Origin: an uncultured Bacilli bacterium
GTDB taxonomy: Bacteria; Bacillota_I; Bacilli_A; RF39; UBA660
Length of the DNA stretch: 34,223 bases
Assembly: GCA_947632715.1 (NCBI GenBank)
Contig: CANRQF010000008.1
Coordinates: forward strand, 1 to 34,223
Direction of reading: 5' to 3'
Part shown: positions 9,151 to 17,064 of the stretch, one piece after another
How the letters are laid out: each line of letters begins with the position of its first letter
Numbering within the stretch: position 1 is the first letter of the stretch
Notes under the pieces: generated by a model
The model's database searches: none
Told to the model about the DNA's origin: nothing
Seen by the model: the letters and a program-made list of their open reading frames with translations, nothing else
Made by a program: the position numbers and the translations under genes

Positions 9151-9178
9151 AAGGAGATGATCTTAATATCTCCTTTTT
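9151..9178. terminator. Bidirectional terminator between the small-protein gene and xerD
   Basis: AAGGAGAT pairs with ATCTCCTT across a 9-base loop. A T-run follows on the plus strand, and the six A residues just before the stem give a T-run on the minus strand after one base. It lies between two convergent genes, so it can serve both. Confidence 0.8.
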
Positions 9179-10064
9179 AATTGTCATAATGAGGATGTTT
9201 CTTATAATCTTCTTGGATTTTTTCATTAGATACATGGGAATATATTTCGGTTGTAGAAATATTTTCATGACCTAATAGTTCTTGAATTATTCTTAAATCA
9301 GCACCATTATTAAGTAAATGAGTGGCAAATGAATGTCTTAAGATATGTGGTGATATTTCTTTATTAATACCACTTTTATCACATAATTCTTTTAATATTT
9401 TAAAGAATCCTTGTCTACTCATTTTATTACCATTGTAATTTACAAATATGTATTCACTACTCTTTTCTTTTAGTAAAAAATTACGATATTCATTAATATA
9501 TAAATCAAGATATTTCATGGTGATATCACTTAGAGGAATTATTCTTTCTTTTTTGCCTTTACCCATAACTTTGATTAAGTCCTCTTCTCTACTATAATTA
9601 GATAAAGTTAGATTTAATAATTCTGATATTCTTACTCCGGTGGCATATAATACTTCCATCATAGCTTTATTACGATAATCAATAGGTTTCGTAAGTTTAA
9701 TATCTAATAATTTATTTACTTCTTCTTCGGTTAAAAATTTTGGTAATCTTTTTTCTAGTTTAGGCATCTTTATATTAATACTAGGATTAACTTTAATGAT
9801 TTCAAGTTCTACCATATAATCATAAAAAGTTTTTAAAGCAGTTAAATAATGAGCTTTAGTTCTAGCACTATCTTCATTTTTATATAAAAACATTCTTATA
9901 TCATCTTCATTTAAATAAGTTATATCTTGATTATTAAAATATTCTAAGACTTTAATTAAATTATAACGATAACTAGCTACTGTATTATTAGATAATTTTC
10001 TTTCATACTTTAGATAGTCTAAATATTTTTCTATATTTTTATTTAGAATTACTTCTTTATTCAT
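9177..10064 (-). CDS. xerD: XerD-type tyrosine recombinase
   Basis: The 295-residue product has the layout of XerC/XerD, which resolve chromosome dimers at dif. The N-terminal SAM-like core-binding domain is at about 8-90 (LDYLKYERKLSNNTVASYRY), and the catalytic domain has all active residues: R145 (GVRISELL), K169 (MGKGKKER), H240 and R243 (HILRHSFATHLL), H266 (LLGHENISTT) and Y275 (EIYSHV). The motif LNNGADLRIIQELLGHENIS is closest to XerD. It lies eight bases after rdgB on the same strand and is probably co-transcribed with it. No dif site was identified here. XerC or a phage-type integrase is less likely given the length and housekeeping context. Confidence 0.9.
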   Translation of the reverse strand: MNKEVILNKNIEKYLDYLKYERKLSNNTVASYRYNLIKVLEYFNNQDITYLNEDDIRMFLYKNEDSARTKAHYLTALKTFYDYMVELEIIKVNPSINIKMPKLEKRLPKFLTEEEVNKLLDIKLTKPIDYRNKAMMEVLYATGVRISELLNLTLSNYSREEDLIKVMGKGKKERIIPLSDITMKYLDLYINEYRNFLLKEKSSEYIFVNYNGNKMSRQGFFKILKELCDKSGINKEISPHILRHSFATHLLNNGADLRIIQELLGHENISTTEIYSHVSNEKIQEDYKKHPHYDN

Positions 10065-10072
10065 AACTACCT

Positions 10073-10699
10073 TTATTTTATTTCATTTAATTTTTTTAAG
10101 GACTTCTTTAAGGCACTATATCTATATGTATTAATTAAATCTTTAGGTTCTAACGAATTAAAAGCTATATTAGTATCGTTTAACACAAATACTGAATAAA
10201 AATATGGCTTTTTTAATTCACCAAGTATTTTTGTGGCAATACTTCCTTTACTTTCGCCAAGTTCTTGATAATATTCACTATTTGGCATCATAATAGTAAC
10301 ACAACATCTATAAGTAGCATTTCTATTATGTTCGCCATCTAATTTATTTAATAATTTTATAACACATTGATATTTTGGTAAATTAGGATTTAAAGCTAGT
10401 TCTGGATCAGCATATCTTGCAGTATAAACACCAGGTTCTCCGTTTAATGCTTCAACAAATAATCCTGCATCATCCGTTATAATTGGTTTGTTAATATTAT
10501 GTTCATTGCAAAATTTTAAAATAGCATTCGCTTTAATTAAGGAGTTTTCTTCAATTGTAGAGCCAGTTTCTTCTATTTCTCCTCTATCCCAGCCAATATC
10601 TGACATACTTAAAACTTGTAAATCCAATTTCAAATCATTAATGATATTTTGTAAATCTTCGATTTTTCGCTCGTTTGTTGTTCCAAATATTATTTGCAT
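10073..10699 (-). CDS. RdgB/HAM1-family nucleoside-triphosphate pyrophosphatase, divergent C-terminal half
   Basis: The N-terminal half is typical of XTP/dITP diphosphatases, which clear deaminated purine nucleotides: TTNERKIEDL at residues 7-16, EETGSTIEENSLIKA near 43-57, and the catalytic TDDAGLFVEALNGEPGVY at 75-92 with Asp76-Asp77. The length of 208 is normal. The C-terminal half departs from the family: the usual GFGYDPIF base-pocket motif is replaced by KPYFYSVF (164-171), and the usual SHR of the specificity pocket reads TYR (191-193). A changed substrate range is therefore possible. It is the first gene of an operon with xerD. The ribosome-binding site AGGAGATGATTTT and an extended -10 lie just upstream. 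The family call is firm; the exact substrate is not. Confidence 0.85.
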   Translation of the reverse strand: MQIIFGTTNERKIEDLQNIINDLKLDLQVLSMSDIGWDRGEIEETGSTIEENSLIKANAILKFCNEHNINKPIITDDAGLFVEALNGEPGVYTARYADPELALNPNLPKYQCVIKLLNKLDGEHNRNATYRCCVTIMMPNSEYYQELGESKGSIATKILGELKKPYFYSVFVLNDTNIAFNSLEPKDLINTYRYSALKKSLKKLNEIK

Positions 10700-10718
10700 A
10701 AAATCATCTCCTATAAAG

Positions 10719-10727
10719 ATTATACCA
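10719..10727 (-). promoter_or_regulatory. Extended -10 promoter of rdgB-xerD
   Basis: On the minus strand the nine bases read TGGTATAAT, a perfect extended -10, about 20 bases before the rdgB start. No clear -35 is seen. It is divergent from the murC promoter. Confidence 0.6.
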
Positions 10728-10762
10728 TGATTTCTTAAAAAAATTAATTTTTATAACTTATA

Positions 10763-10791
10763 TTTACATTGTTTTTTTCATAGTCTATAAT
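10763..10791 (+). promoter_or_regulatory. Sigma-A-type promoter of murC-rarA-gpsA
   Basis: TTTACA at 10763-10768 and TATAAT at 10786-10791 are separated by exactly 17 bp. The element lies 18 bases before the murC start, whose ribosome-binding site is TTAGGTGAT. Confidence 0.75.
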
Positions 10792-10809
10792 ATAATTAGG
10801 TGATTATAA

Positions 10810-12123
10810 ATGAAATATTATTGCATAGGTATTAAAGGTGCTGGTATGTCTACTTTAGCACAAATATTATATGATTTAGGTAATGATGTATCAGGCTATG
10901 ATGAAGTTACTGATTATAAATTTACGGAAAAAGGATTACATGATCGAAATATTAAAATATATAATGATGATAATCATGAAATAGATAAAAATACGATTGT
11001 AACTTATTCTGTGGCAGTGCCTTTAACAAATAAAGAAATGGTTAGAGTTAAAGAGTTAGGTTTAACTATCAAAAAATATAATGAAATAGTTGGCGAAATT
11101 ACTAGTAAGTTTAACACTATTTGTGTAGCTGGTACTCATGGTAAAACAAGTACTTCTAGTATGGTTAAGCATCTTTTAGAGGGGACTATTAATCCATCAT
11201 ATTTTATTGGCTCAGGGAATGGTCATATAGAAAAAGATAGTAATGTTTTAGTTATCGAAAGTGATGAATTTAATAAACATTTTTTAACTTATCATCCTAC
11301 TAATACAATTATTACGAATATAGAAGAAGAACATATGGAATGTTATAAAGATTTAGATGATATAATTAATACCTTTAGTAAATTTGCAAATAATACAAAG
11401 GAATCTATTATTACTTGTGGTGATAATAAAAATACTCATAAATTAAAAGTAAATAATAATATTATCTATTATGGTTTTAATGAAGAAAATGAATATATAG
11501 TTAAAAATAATACTGTAACTAAAGATGGTGAAGAATTTGATTTATATCATCATAATGAATTACTTGAACATTTTAACTTACCTATCTTTGGTACGCATAT
11601 GGTTTTAAATGCCACTGCTGCAATCATTATGGCTCTAAATTATGGTGTTAGTATAAATGATATAAAAGATAGGTTAAAGACGTTTAAAAATGAAAATAGA
11701 AGGCTTTCTGAAAGTATTGTTAAAGATACAATAATAATTGATGATTATGCACATCATCCTACGGAAATAAGTGCTACTATTGATGCTATAAGAAGAAAAT
11801 ATCCAAATAAAAGATTAGTTGTGGTATTTAAACCAAATACTTATTCTAGAATTAAAGATTTTAAAGATGATTTTATTACTTCTTTAAGTAAAGCAGATAA
11901 AGTATATTTAACTAATGTTGATTCTAATAGAGAGGTTCAAAGTGATTATCCAGGAATCAATTCTTATTTAATAACTGATGGTATTAAAGATGCTGAAATT
12001 ATTTCAGAAGATGATGTAAACTCTTTAAAAAAGGAACATGGTTCAATTGTTGCATTCCTAAGTTGTGCCAGTGTTAGTCATTTAATTGAGAATTTTACTA
12101 AATTATTAAACGAGGATAAATAA
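10810..12123 (+). CDS. murC: MurC, UDP-N-acetylmuramate--L-alanine ligase
   Basis: MurC adds L-alanine to UDP-N-acetylmuramate, the first amino-acid step of peptidoglycan precursor synthesis in the cytoplasm. The 437-residue product shows the N-terminal Rossmann motif GIKGAGMSTLAQIL (7-20), the ATP-binding loop GTHGKTSTSS (108-117), the central ESDEFNKHFLTYHPTNTIIT region with a Mur-type Glu, a NATAAI motif, RRLSE, and the DDYAHHPTEI motif characteristic of MurC/Mpl. The length fits MurC. Mpl (tripeptide ligase) is an alternative but is rare outside proteobacteria. The stop overlaps the next start by one base (TAATG), implying coupling with rarA. Confidence 0.93.
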   Translation: MKYYCIGIKGAGMSTLAQILYDLGNDVSGYDEVTDYKFTEKGLHDRNIKIYNDDNHEIDKNTIVTYSVAVPLTNKEMVRVKELGLTIKKYNEIVGEITSKFNTICVAGTHGKTSTSSMVKHLLEGTINPSYFIGSGNGHIEKDSNVLVIESDEFNKHFLTYHPTNTIITNIEEEHMECYKDLDDIINTFSKFANNTKESIITCGDNKNTHKLKVNNNIIYYGFNEENEYIVKNNTVTKDGEEFDLYHHNELLEHFNLPIFGTHMVLNATAAIIMALNYGVSINDIKDRLKTFKNENRRLSESIVKDTIIIDDYAHHPTEISATIDAIRRKYPNKRLVVVFKPNTYSRIKDFKDDFITSLSKADKVYLTNVDSNREVQSDYPGINSYLITDGIKDAEIISEDDVNSLKKEHGSIVAFLSCASVSHLIENFTKLLNEDK

Positions 12124-13319
12124 TGAAAATTTTAGCAGATACTATAAGGCCAGAAAAATTATCTGATATTGTTGGCCAAGATCATTTAATTGGTAAAGAT
12201 AAAATATTAACTAATTTAGTAAAAAATAAAAAGATATTTTCTATGATATTATATGGTAAACCGGGAACAGGAAAAACTAGTATTGCCTATGCTCTATCCA
12301 AGGAACTTGGGTTAAGAACTAAATTTTTAAATGCCACGGTTAATAATAAAGAAGATTTTGATAATGCCATTAATGAAGCTAAGTTTTATGGTGATTTAAT
12401 ACTAGTAGTAGATGAAATCCATCGTATGAATAAAGATAAACAAGATTTATTACTACCCTACATAGAAAACGGAACAATTATTTTAATAGGTCTTACAACA
12501 AGTAATCCTTATCATAAAATAAATCCAGCGATTAGAAGTAGATTACAAATATTTGAATTACATGAACTTAGTGAAAATGATATTATAACTGTTTTAAAGA
12601 AAGCCCAAAAAAGCTTAGATGGAATTACAATAGATAATAAATCAATAAAAAGAATAGCTACTTTGTCAAGTGGTGATGTTCGTAGTGCTTTAAATTTACT
12701 AGAAGTAGCTTACTACTCTGCTAGTAATCATCATATAACTGAAGAAGTAATCAAAAATATTAATTCTAAACCAGTATTCTTCCATGATAAGAATGAAGAT
12801 GGTCATTATGATGTTTTAAGTGCTTTACAAAAATCTATTCGTGGTAGTGATGTTGACGCAACACTACACTATATTGCAAGGCTTATTGAAGTTGAAGATT
12901 TAGATAGTATTTATCGTCGTTTATCAGTAATAGCTTATGAAGATATTGGTCTAGCTAATCCTGGAATTGGTCCCAGACTTGATGCAGCGATTAACGCCTC
13001 AGAACGAGTTGGTTTACCAGAGGCTAGAATTATATTAAGTGAAATAGCGATAGAAATGGCTTTATCCCCTAAAAGTAATAGTGCTGTTGTAGCTATTGAT
13101 AATGCATTAAATGATATTCATAAAGGTAGTGTTGGTAATATTCCTAAACATATTATAAATGGTAATCCAGATTATAAATATCCTCATAATTATAAAAATG
13201 ATTGGGTATCTCAACAATATTTACCAGACAATTTAAAGAATGCTAAATACTATTATAAAAAAGATAATTTAGTCGAAAATAATTTAAATAAAGTTCATGA
13301 TGAAATGAGGAAACAATGA
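12123..13319 (+). CDS. rarA: RarA/MgsA, replication-associated recombination AAA+ ATPase
   Basis: RarA is a clamp-loader-like AAA+ ATPase acting at stalled replication forks. The 398-residue product has Walker A GKPGTGKT at 45-52, Walker B VVDEIHR with D97 and E98, sensor-1 region LIGLTTSNPYHKINPAIRSR with the arginine finger, sensor-2 SGDVRSALNLLE, and the C-terminal tetramerisation region with YEDIGLANPG and EIAIEMALSPKSNSA, which is diagnostic for the family. Its start overlaps the murC stop and its stop overlaps the gpsA start (ATGA). In Bacillus subtilis rarA (yrvN) neighbours tcdA (yrvM), as here. Confidence 0.95.
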   Translation: MKILADTIRPEKLSDIVGQDHLIGKDKILTNLVKNKKIFSMILYGKPGTGKTSIAYALSKELGLRTKFLNATVNNKEDFDNAINEAKFYGDLILVVDEIHRMNKDKQDLLLPYIENGTIILIGLTTSNPYHKINPAIRSRLQIFELHELSENDIITVLKKAQKSLDGITIDNKSIKRIATLSSGDVRSALNLLEVAYYSASNHHITEEVIKNINSKPVFFHDKNEDGHYDVLSALQKSIRGSDVDATLHYIARLIEVEDLDSIYRRLSVIAYEDIGLANPGIGPRLDAAINASERVGLPEARIILSEIAIEMALSPKSNSAVVAIDNALNDIHKGSVGNIPKHIINGNPDYKYPHNYKNDWVSQQYLPDNLKNAKYYYKKDNLVENNLNKVHDEMRKQ

Positions 13320-14293
13320 AAATAACAATAATTGGAACTGGAGCTTATAGCTTAGGTATAGCTTTAATGCTTAGTAAAAAAGATAATAATGAAATTGTCC
13401 TATGGACCGAAAATAAAGATAATGAAATAGAGTTTAATAATACTCACAAATTACAACATATTTTTAAAGATGTTTATTTTCCTAATAATATTAAAATTAC
13501 TTCTAGTTATGAAGATGCCTTAAAAGATACTAAATTAATATTTTTAATTACAGGTGCTAAATATATTCAAGATGTATGTAATAATATTAAACCATTTTAT
13601 AAAGATACACCAATATGTATAGCATCTAAAGGAATACATGATGATACTTTAAGTACACTTTCTACTGTGGTAAAAAACATTTTAAAAACTAAAAATATAT
13701 GTGTAATATCTGGACCAACTTTCGCTATAGATTTAATTAATAATGAACCAACAGCACTAGCTATTGCTGGTTATAATAAAAAGACTATCAATTTAGTTAA
13801 AAGAAATCTGCAAAATGATACTTTAAAATTACGAGTATCTAGTGATATTATTGGTATTGAACTATGTGGTAGCATTAAAAATGTTATTGCTATTGCCTCA
13901 GGTATTATTAAAGGTTTAGGTTATTCTGAATCTACTCAAGCATTCTTAATTAATGAATCAGTACATGATATTAAAAATATAATATATGCTCTAGGTGGTA
14001 GAAAGAAAACTATTTTATCTTTTGCAGGCATTGGTGATTTACTATTAACTTGTACAAGTACTAAATCTCGTAATTATTCTTTTGGCTATATTATTGGTAA
14101 AAATAATAATAAGAAAGAAAAAGAAGAATATTTAAAAAATAATACAGTTGAAGGATACTATGCTCTAGATTCTATTTATAAATTACTCAAGAAAAAAAGA
14201 GTTAAAATTCCTTTAATAACTCTTATTTATGATATAGTTATGAATGATAAAGATCCTCATAGTTTAGCAACATTCTTAATAACTAAACCATAG
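13316..14293 (+). CDS. gpsA: GpsA, NAD(P)-dependent glycerol-3-phosphate dehydrogenase
   Basis: GpsA reduces dihydroxyacetone phosphate to sn-glycerol-3-phosphate, the entry to phospholipid and lipoteichoic-acid synthesis. The 325-residue product has a dinucleotide-binding start GTGAYSLGIAL (7-17), slightly different from the usual GAGSWG form, then ASKGI with Lys105, SGPTFAIDL at 132-140, and the catalytic region LCGSIKNVIAIASGIIKGLG with Lys188. FAGIGDLLLTCTSTKSRNYS near 240-260 is the substrate-domain signature. The gene starts inside the rarA stop (ATGA), and its end overlaps the convergent tcdA by 11 bases. There is no room for a terminator outside the coding ends. Confidence 0.95.
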   Translation: MKITIIGTGAYSLGIALMLSKKDNNEIVLWTENKDNEIEFNNTHKLQHIFKDVYFPNNIKITSSYEDALKDTKLIFLITGAKYIQDVCNNIKPFYKDTPICIASKGIHDDTLSTLSTVVKNILKTKNICVISGPTFAIDLINNEPTALAIAGYNKKTINLVKRNLQNDTLKLRVSSDIIGIELCGSIKNVIAIASGIIKGLGYSESTQAFLINESVHDIKNIIYALGGRKKTILSFAGIGDLLLTCTSTKSRNYSFGYIIGKNNNKKEKEEYLKNNTVEGYYALDSIYKLLKKKRVKIPLITLIYDIVMNDKDPHSLATFLITKP

Positions 14294-14957
14294 TAATTAT
14301 ATCATTGATAATATAATTAGTAATTAATAAGCCAGCAACTCCAGGAGTAGTAATTAAAGAAGAGATTACTATTCCTTTTTTTAATGGAACTTCATCACTA
14401 CATACTACTGGTATTTTATTATTTAAATGATTATCTTTAACTAACTTTCTTAATTTTTTGGCTAGAGGATCATTACTTGTTTTATCAAGCCTTGATAATT
14501 TAATTTTAGTTGCATCTACTCTATTACCAACACCCATAGATGATATAATCTTAATATTATTAATACTCGCAAATTTAATTAATTCTAATTTAGTATTTAT
14601 ACTATCACAGGCATCAATTATATAATCATAATCTTTATCTAAAATATCCATATTATCTTTATTTAAAAATGTATTAATTGCTTTAACAGAAATATCTGGA
14701 TTAATTTCATTTGCCATATCTTTTGCTACATCTACTTTATTTTGATTAATTGTATTTAAATTAGCTATTAGTTGTCTATTTAAATTAGATTGTTCTACTT
14801 TATCTTTATCAATAATAGTAATATTTTGAATACCACTTCTAATTAAAGAAAAGAAGACAAAACTACCTACTCCCCCTACACCAACTAATAATATCTTTTT
14901 ACTTTTAATTAATTCTAAATTATTTTCACCAATTAATTTAATTACTCGATCATACAT
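14283..14957 (-). CDS. tcdA: TcdA, tRNA threonylcarbamoyladenosine dehydratase
   Basis: TcdA is an E1-like ATP-dependent enzyme that converts t6A37 of tRNA to its cyclic form. The 224-residue product has the nucleotide loop VGVGGVGSF (residues 25-33), then NLNRQL, DACDSINTKLELIKF, SSMGVGNRVDATKIKL and DPLAKKLRKLVK, which match the TcdA (CsdL/YrvM) pattern rather than ThiF or MoeB. The Cys residues for zinc seen in ThiF/MoeB are absent, also as in TcdA. An ATG 12 bases further upstream is possible, but GGAG lies six bases before the ATG at 14957. The gene sits directly after the 6S RNA candidate and near rarA, the same grouping as in Bacillus subtilis (yrvN-yrvM-bsrA). Confidence 0.92.
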   Translation of the reverse strand: MYDRVIKLIGENNLELIKSKKILLVGVGGVGSFVFFSLIRSGIQNITIIDKDKVEQSNLNRQLIANLNTINQNKVDVAKDMANEINPDISVKAINTFLNKDNMDILDKDYDYIIDACDSINTKLELIKFASINNIKIISSMGVGNRVDATKIKLSRLDKTSNDPLAKKLRKLVKDNHLNNKIPVVCSDEVPLKKGIVISSLITTPGVAGLLITNYIINDIITMV

Positions 14958-14970
14958 AAAATACTCCATT

Positions 14971-15145
14971 AAAAAACCTAGTGGTAGTTATTTTGATAAA
15001 GCCCGCGCTCTGGCAGGTGGTAGAACACATATCAAGTATTAGGATCCTAACACAAATTAATGGCTAGTCTTCAACACAACAAGATAATTAGTTCCCCAAT
15101 ATATCAATTTAGTCGGTTTTATATGAATAACTTACCTTTCTAGGT
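14971..15145 (-). ncRNA. ssrS: Probable 6S RNA (SsrS/BsrA type)
   Basis: On the minus strand a compact, GC-richer 175-base segment is bounded by a promoter and a T-run. The ends pair in a long interrupted closing stem: 5' ACCTAG with 3' CTAGGT, then GGTA-A-GTTATT with AATAACTACC. The interior has a large unpaired-looking region and an apical palindrome, TTAGGATCCTAA. Six T residues end the RNA at 14971-14976. Size, long closing stem with central bubble, and genomic position next to tcdA and close to rarA all match 6S RNA, which binds housekeeping RNA polymerase holoenzyme; in Bacillus bsrA lies by yrvM. A leader or riboswitch for tcdA is the main alternative. No covariance search was possible. 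Confidence 0.75.
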
Positions 15146-15151
15146 AATTTT

Positions 15152-15160
15152 ATTATACCA
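15152..15160 (-). promoter_or_regulatory. Extended -10 promoter of the 6S RNA candidate
   Basis: The minus strand reads TGGTATAAT, seven bases before the A that begins the RNA's closing stem (15145). That spacing fits a start of transcription exactly at the base of the stem. The -35 (TGTATA at 17 bp) is weak. Confidence 0.65.
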
Positions 15161-15212
15161 CAGTTTTTAATATTTATACATATATCTTAATTAATTTTAC
15201 ATTTTTATGTAA

Positions 15213-15239
15213 ATAAAAAGTACTAATTAAATAGTACTT
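15213..15239 (-). terminator. Terminator of the HerA-like gene
   Basis: On the minus strand AAGTACTA pairs with TAGTACTT across a 6-base loop and is followed by a T-rich tail. The stem overlaps the stop codon of the HerA-like gene. Confidence 0.75.
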
Positions 15240-16986
15240 ATTTCCAACAACCGGATACATCGCAGTTTGATGAGTAAGGCATTGGATTAGGCATTTCCAA
15301 TTTGACAATCATTGGTATTTTAAATGCTCCACCAAAACCTACACATGTACCTGGTTGTAAAACTTTTTGTTTTTCAACGATATCACTAGAAATATTTGGA
15401 AGCATTTCTTCAATATATTTAATATCTAATGGGTGGGTCATTTTAAATATTAAGAAATTACTACATTGAGCAATAACCGTATCACTTATTTCAACTGGTC
15501 TTTGACTAATTATATCTAAGATAACACCATATTTACGACCTTCTTTGGCAATACGATCAAATATATTATAACCAATTAAGAATGTATCACTATCTTTTTG
15601 AATATATCTATGGGCTTCTTCTAAGAATAAATGGAATGGTATACTTGCTCTTTTCTCTAATGATTTAGAATATTCAAATAATAAACGGCAAAATATTTTA
15701 ACAATTACTTTTGCATAAACATCATCTATGTCTTCTAAGTTAATATTTATAATTTGTGCTTTATGATCATTTTTCATTACTAAAGATTTTATATATTCAT
15801 CTATTGGTACGTGTTTATCTCCAGAAAAGTAGCCACCAACTTTACTAGTCATAATTGTATTTAAACGTACCTTTAAGATAATTGAATCACTATATAAGTT
15901 TTCATTATGTTGGAATCCTTCACTTATTAAAGTAAATTCTAAAGCTTTAGCAAAATCAGTTAATGTATAATAAGCATTATCTGGTACATACCATTCTGTA
16001 TTATCATCCATAATATGTTTTAATATATAATCAGTAATTAAAACACTTTCACCAAAATTACCATGAGCATCAATTTCAAAACATTCACTGAATACCCTTT
16101 GATAACCAACACCAGGAATAACACTATCAAAATTAAATTCAGGTGTATTACATACTTCAATTATGGTAAATATTTCATTTTTCTTATTAGCGGTAGTCTC
16201 ATTACTAAAAAGAATGGCAAGTAAAGCTTTAGCAATTAAATGATTTTTTAATTTTCGACTTTCTTCATTTTCTTTACTAAATATTTTAGCTAAACGAATT
16301 GTATTTTCGATAATTGGTAATTGAGAATGGGTACTTGCTTGTAATAATAATGCCCAATCGTCTAAATTAAGTAAATGTAATGGTAAATCTAGGCGGAAAT
16401 CATCAGCATCAGTAGGATTTGTAGTTATGAATTTATAATTATATTGAGCATTTATTTGATTAAGACTATGAAAAGCATTTTTATATTCACCGTAAGCATC
16501 AAAGATAAATAAGTTAGCATTAATGGGATTCATTGCTTTATTACTAAAAATATTTTGAACTATTCTTGCTACTCCACATGATTTACCAGAACCAGAGTTA
16601 CCAAATATAGCTAGGTGATTAGAAAATAAATCATTTATATTAGGACAAACTTTAAAATTTTTATAGATTGCTGAATCACCCAAAACAAAAGATTTTTCAT
16701 TATAGGTTCCGACTAATTCCATAAGTTCAGCACCATTTATTACTCTAATTGTTGAACTAAGTAATGGTTTTCTTAATACACCATTTAAATATCTTGTACC
16801 TTGATATTCACCTAAAAAACGTATTTTTATTACATCATCATTAAGTTCAATAACTTCACCTAAAATTCTTTGATTAGGGGCTTCAAATATAACATGAACA
16901 TTCATTAAATCTGAAACGACATCTTTGCTCATTTTATTTTCTACATGAGCTATATTATCACTTATATAAAGTATTTTACCGAACAT
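15238..16986 (-). CDS. HerA-like DUF87 P-loop ATPase
   Basis: HerA-family proteins are hexameric, FtsK-like ATPases that translocate or unwind DNA, usually with a nuclease partner. The 582-residue product has an N-terminal HAS-barrel-type beta domain (about 1-95), Walker A GNSGSGKS at 129-136, FIFDAYGEYKNAF (the early Asp-Gly-Glu-Tyr motif of HerA), Walker B in FHLFLEEAHRYI, and the late block ISQRPVEISDTVIAQCSNFL with the sensor Gln/Arg. No nurA-like, sirtuin-like or other nuclease gene is next to it; neighbours are the 6S RNA candidate and a CapA-like gene, each with its own promoter. It could be a housekeeping DNA-repair ATPase or a partnerless phage-defence relic. The protein ends with CDVSGCWK, an unusual Cys pair. 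Confidence 0.85.
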   Translation of the reverse strand: MFGKILYISDNIAHVENKMSKDVVSDLMNVHVIFEAPNQRILGEVIELNDDVIKIRFLGEYQGTRYLNGVLRKPLLSSTIRVINGAELMELVGTYNEKSFVLGDSAIYKNFKVCPNINDLFSNHLAIFGNSGSGKSCGVARIVQNIFSNKAMNPINANLFIFDAYGEYKNAFHSLNQINAQYNYKFITTNPTDADDFRLDLPLHLLNLDDWALLLQASTHSQLPIIENTIRLAKIFSKENEESRKLKNHLIAKALLAILFSNETTANKKNEIFTIIEVCNTPEFNFDSVIPGVGYQRVFSECFEIDAHGNFGESVLITDYILKHIMDDNTEWYVPDNAYYTLTDFAKALEFTLISEGFQHNENLYSDSIILKVRLNTIMTSKVGGYFSGDKHVPIDEYIKSLVMKNDHKAQIININLEDIDDVYAKVIVKIFCRLLFEYSKSLEKRASIPFHLFLEEAHRYIQKDSDTFLIGYNIFDRIAKEGRKYGVILDIISQRPVEISDTVIAQCSNFLIFKMTHPLDIKYIEEMLPNISSDIVEKQKVLQPGTCVGFGGAFKIPMIVKLEMPNPMPYSSNCDVSGCWK

Positions 16987-17018
16987 AATACATCATCCTT
17001 TTTATTCTAACTATTTAA

Positions 17019-17047
17019 ATTATACCTTAATTTAGATTGACAAGCAA
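17019..17047 (-). promoter_or_regulatory. Promoter of the HerA-like gene
   Basis: On the minus strand TTGCTT (17042-17047) and TATAAT (17019-17024) are separated by 17 bp, about 30 bases before the start codon, whose ribosome-binding site is AAAGGATGATG. Confidence 0.65.
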
Positions 17048-17064
17048 TAATTAATTATTAATTA

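Noticed and set aside
9032-9268. Minus-strand frame over the small-protein gene and the xerD end
   Set aside because: It spans a bidirectional terminator and the conserved xerD C-terminus, and its sequence is a reversed low-complexity repeat.
10488-10730. Plus-strand frame antisense to rdgB
   Set aside because: The rdgB catalytic half lies here on the other strand; no start signal supports the plus frame.
14971-15145. T-box or other riboswitch controlling tcdA
   Set aside because: No T-box signature bases or known riboswitch core were recognised, and the RNA starts and ends at its own closing stem, favouring a stand-alone RNA. The tcdA distance would otherwise allow it.
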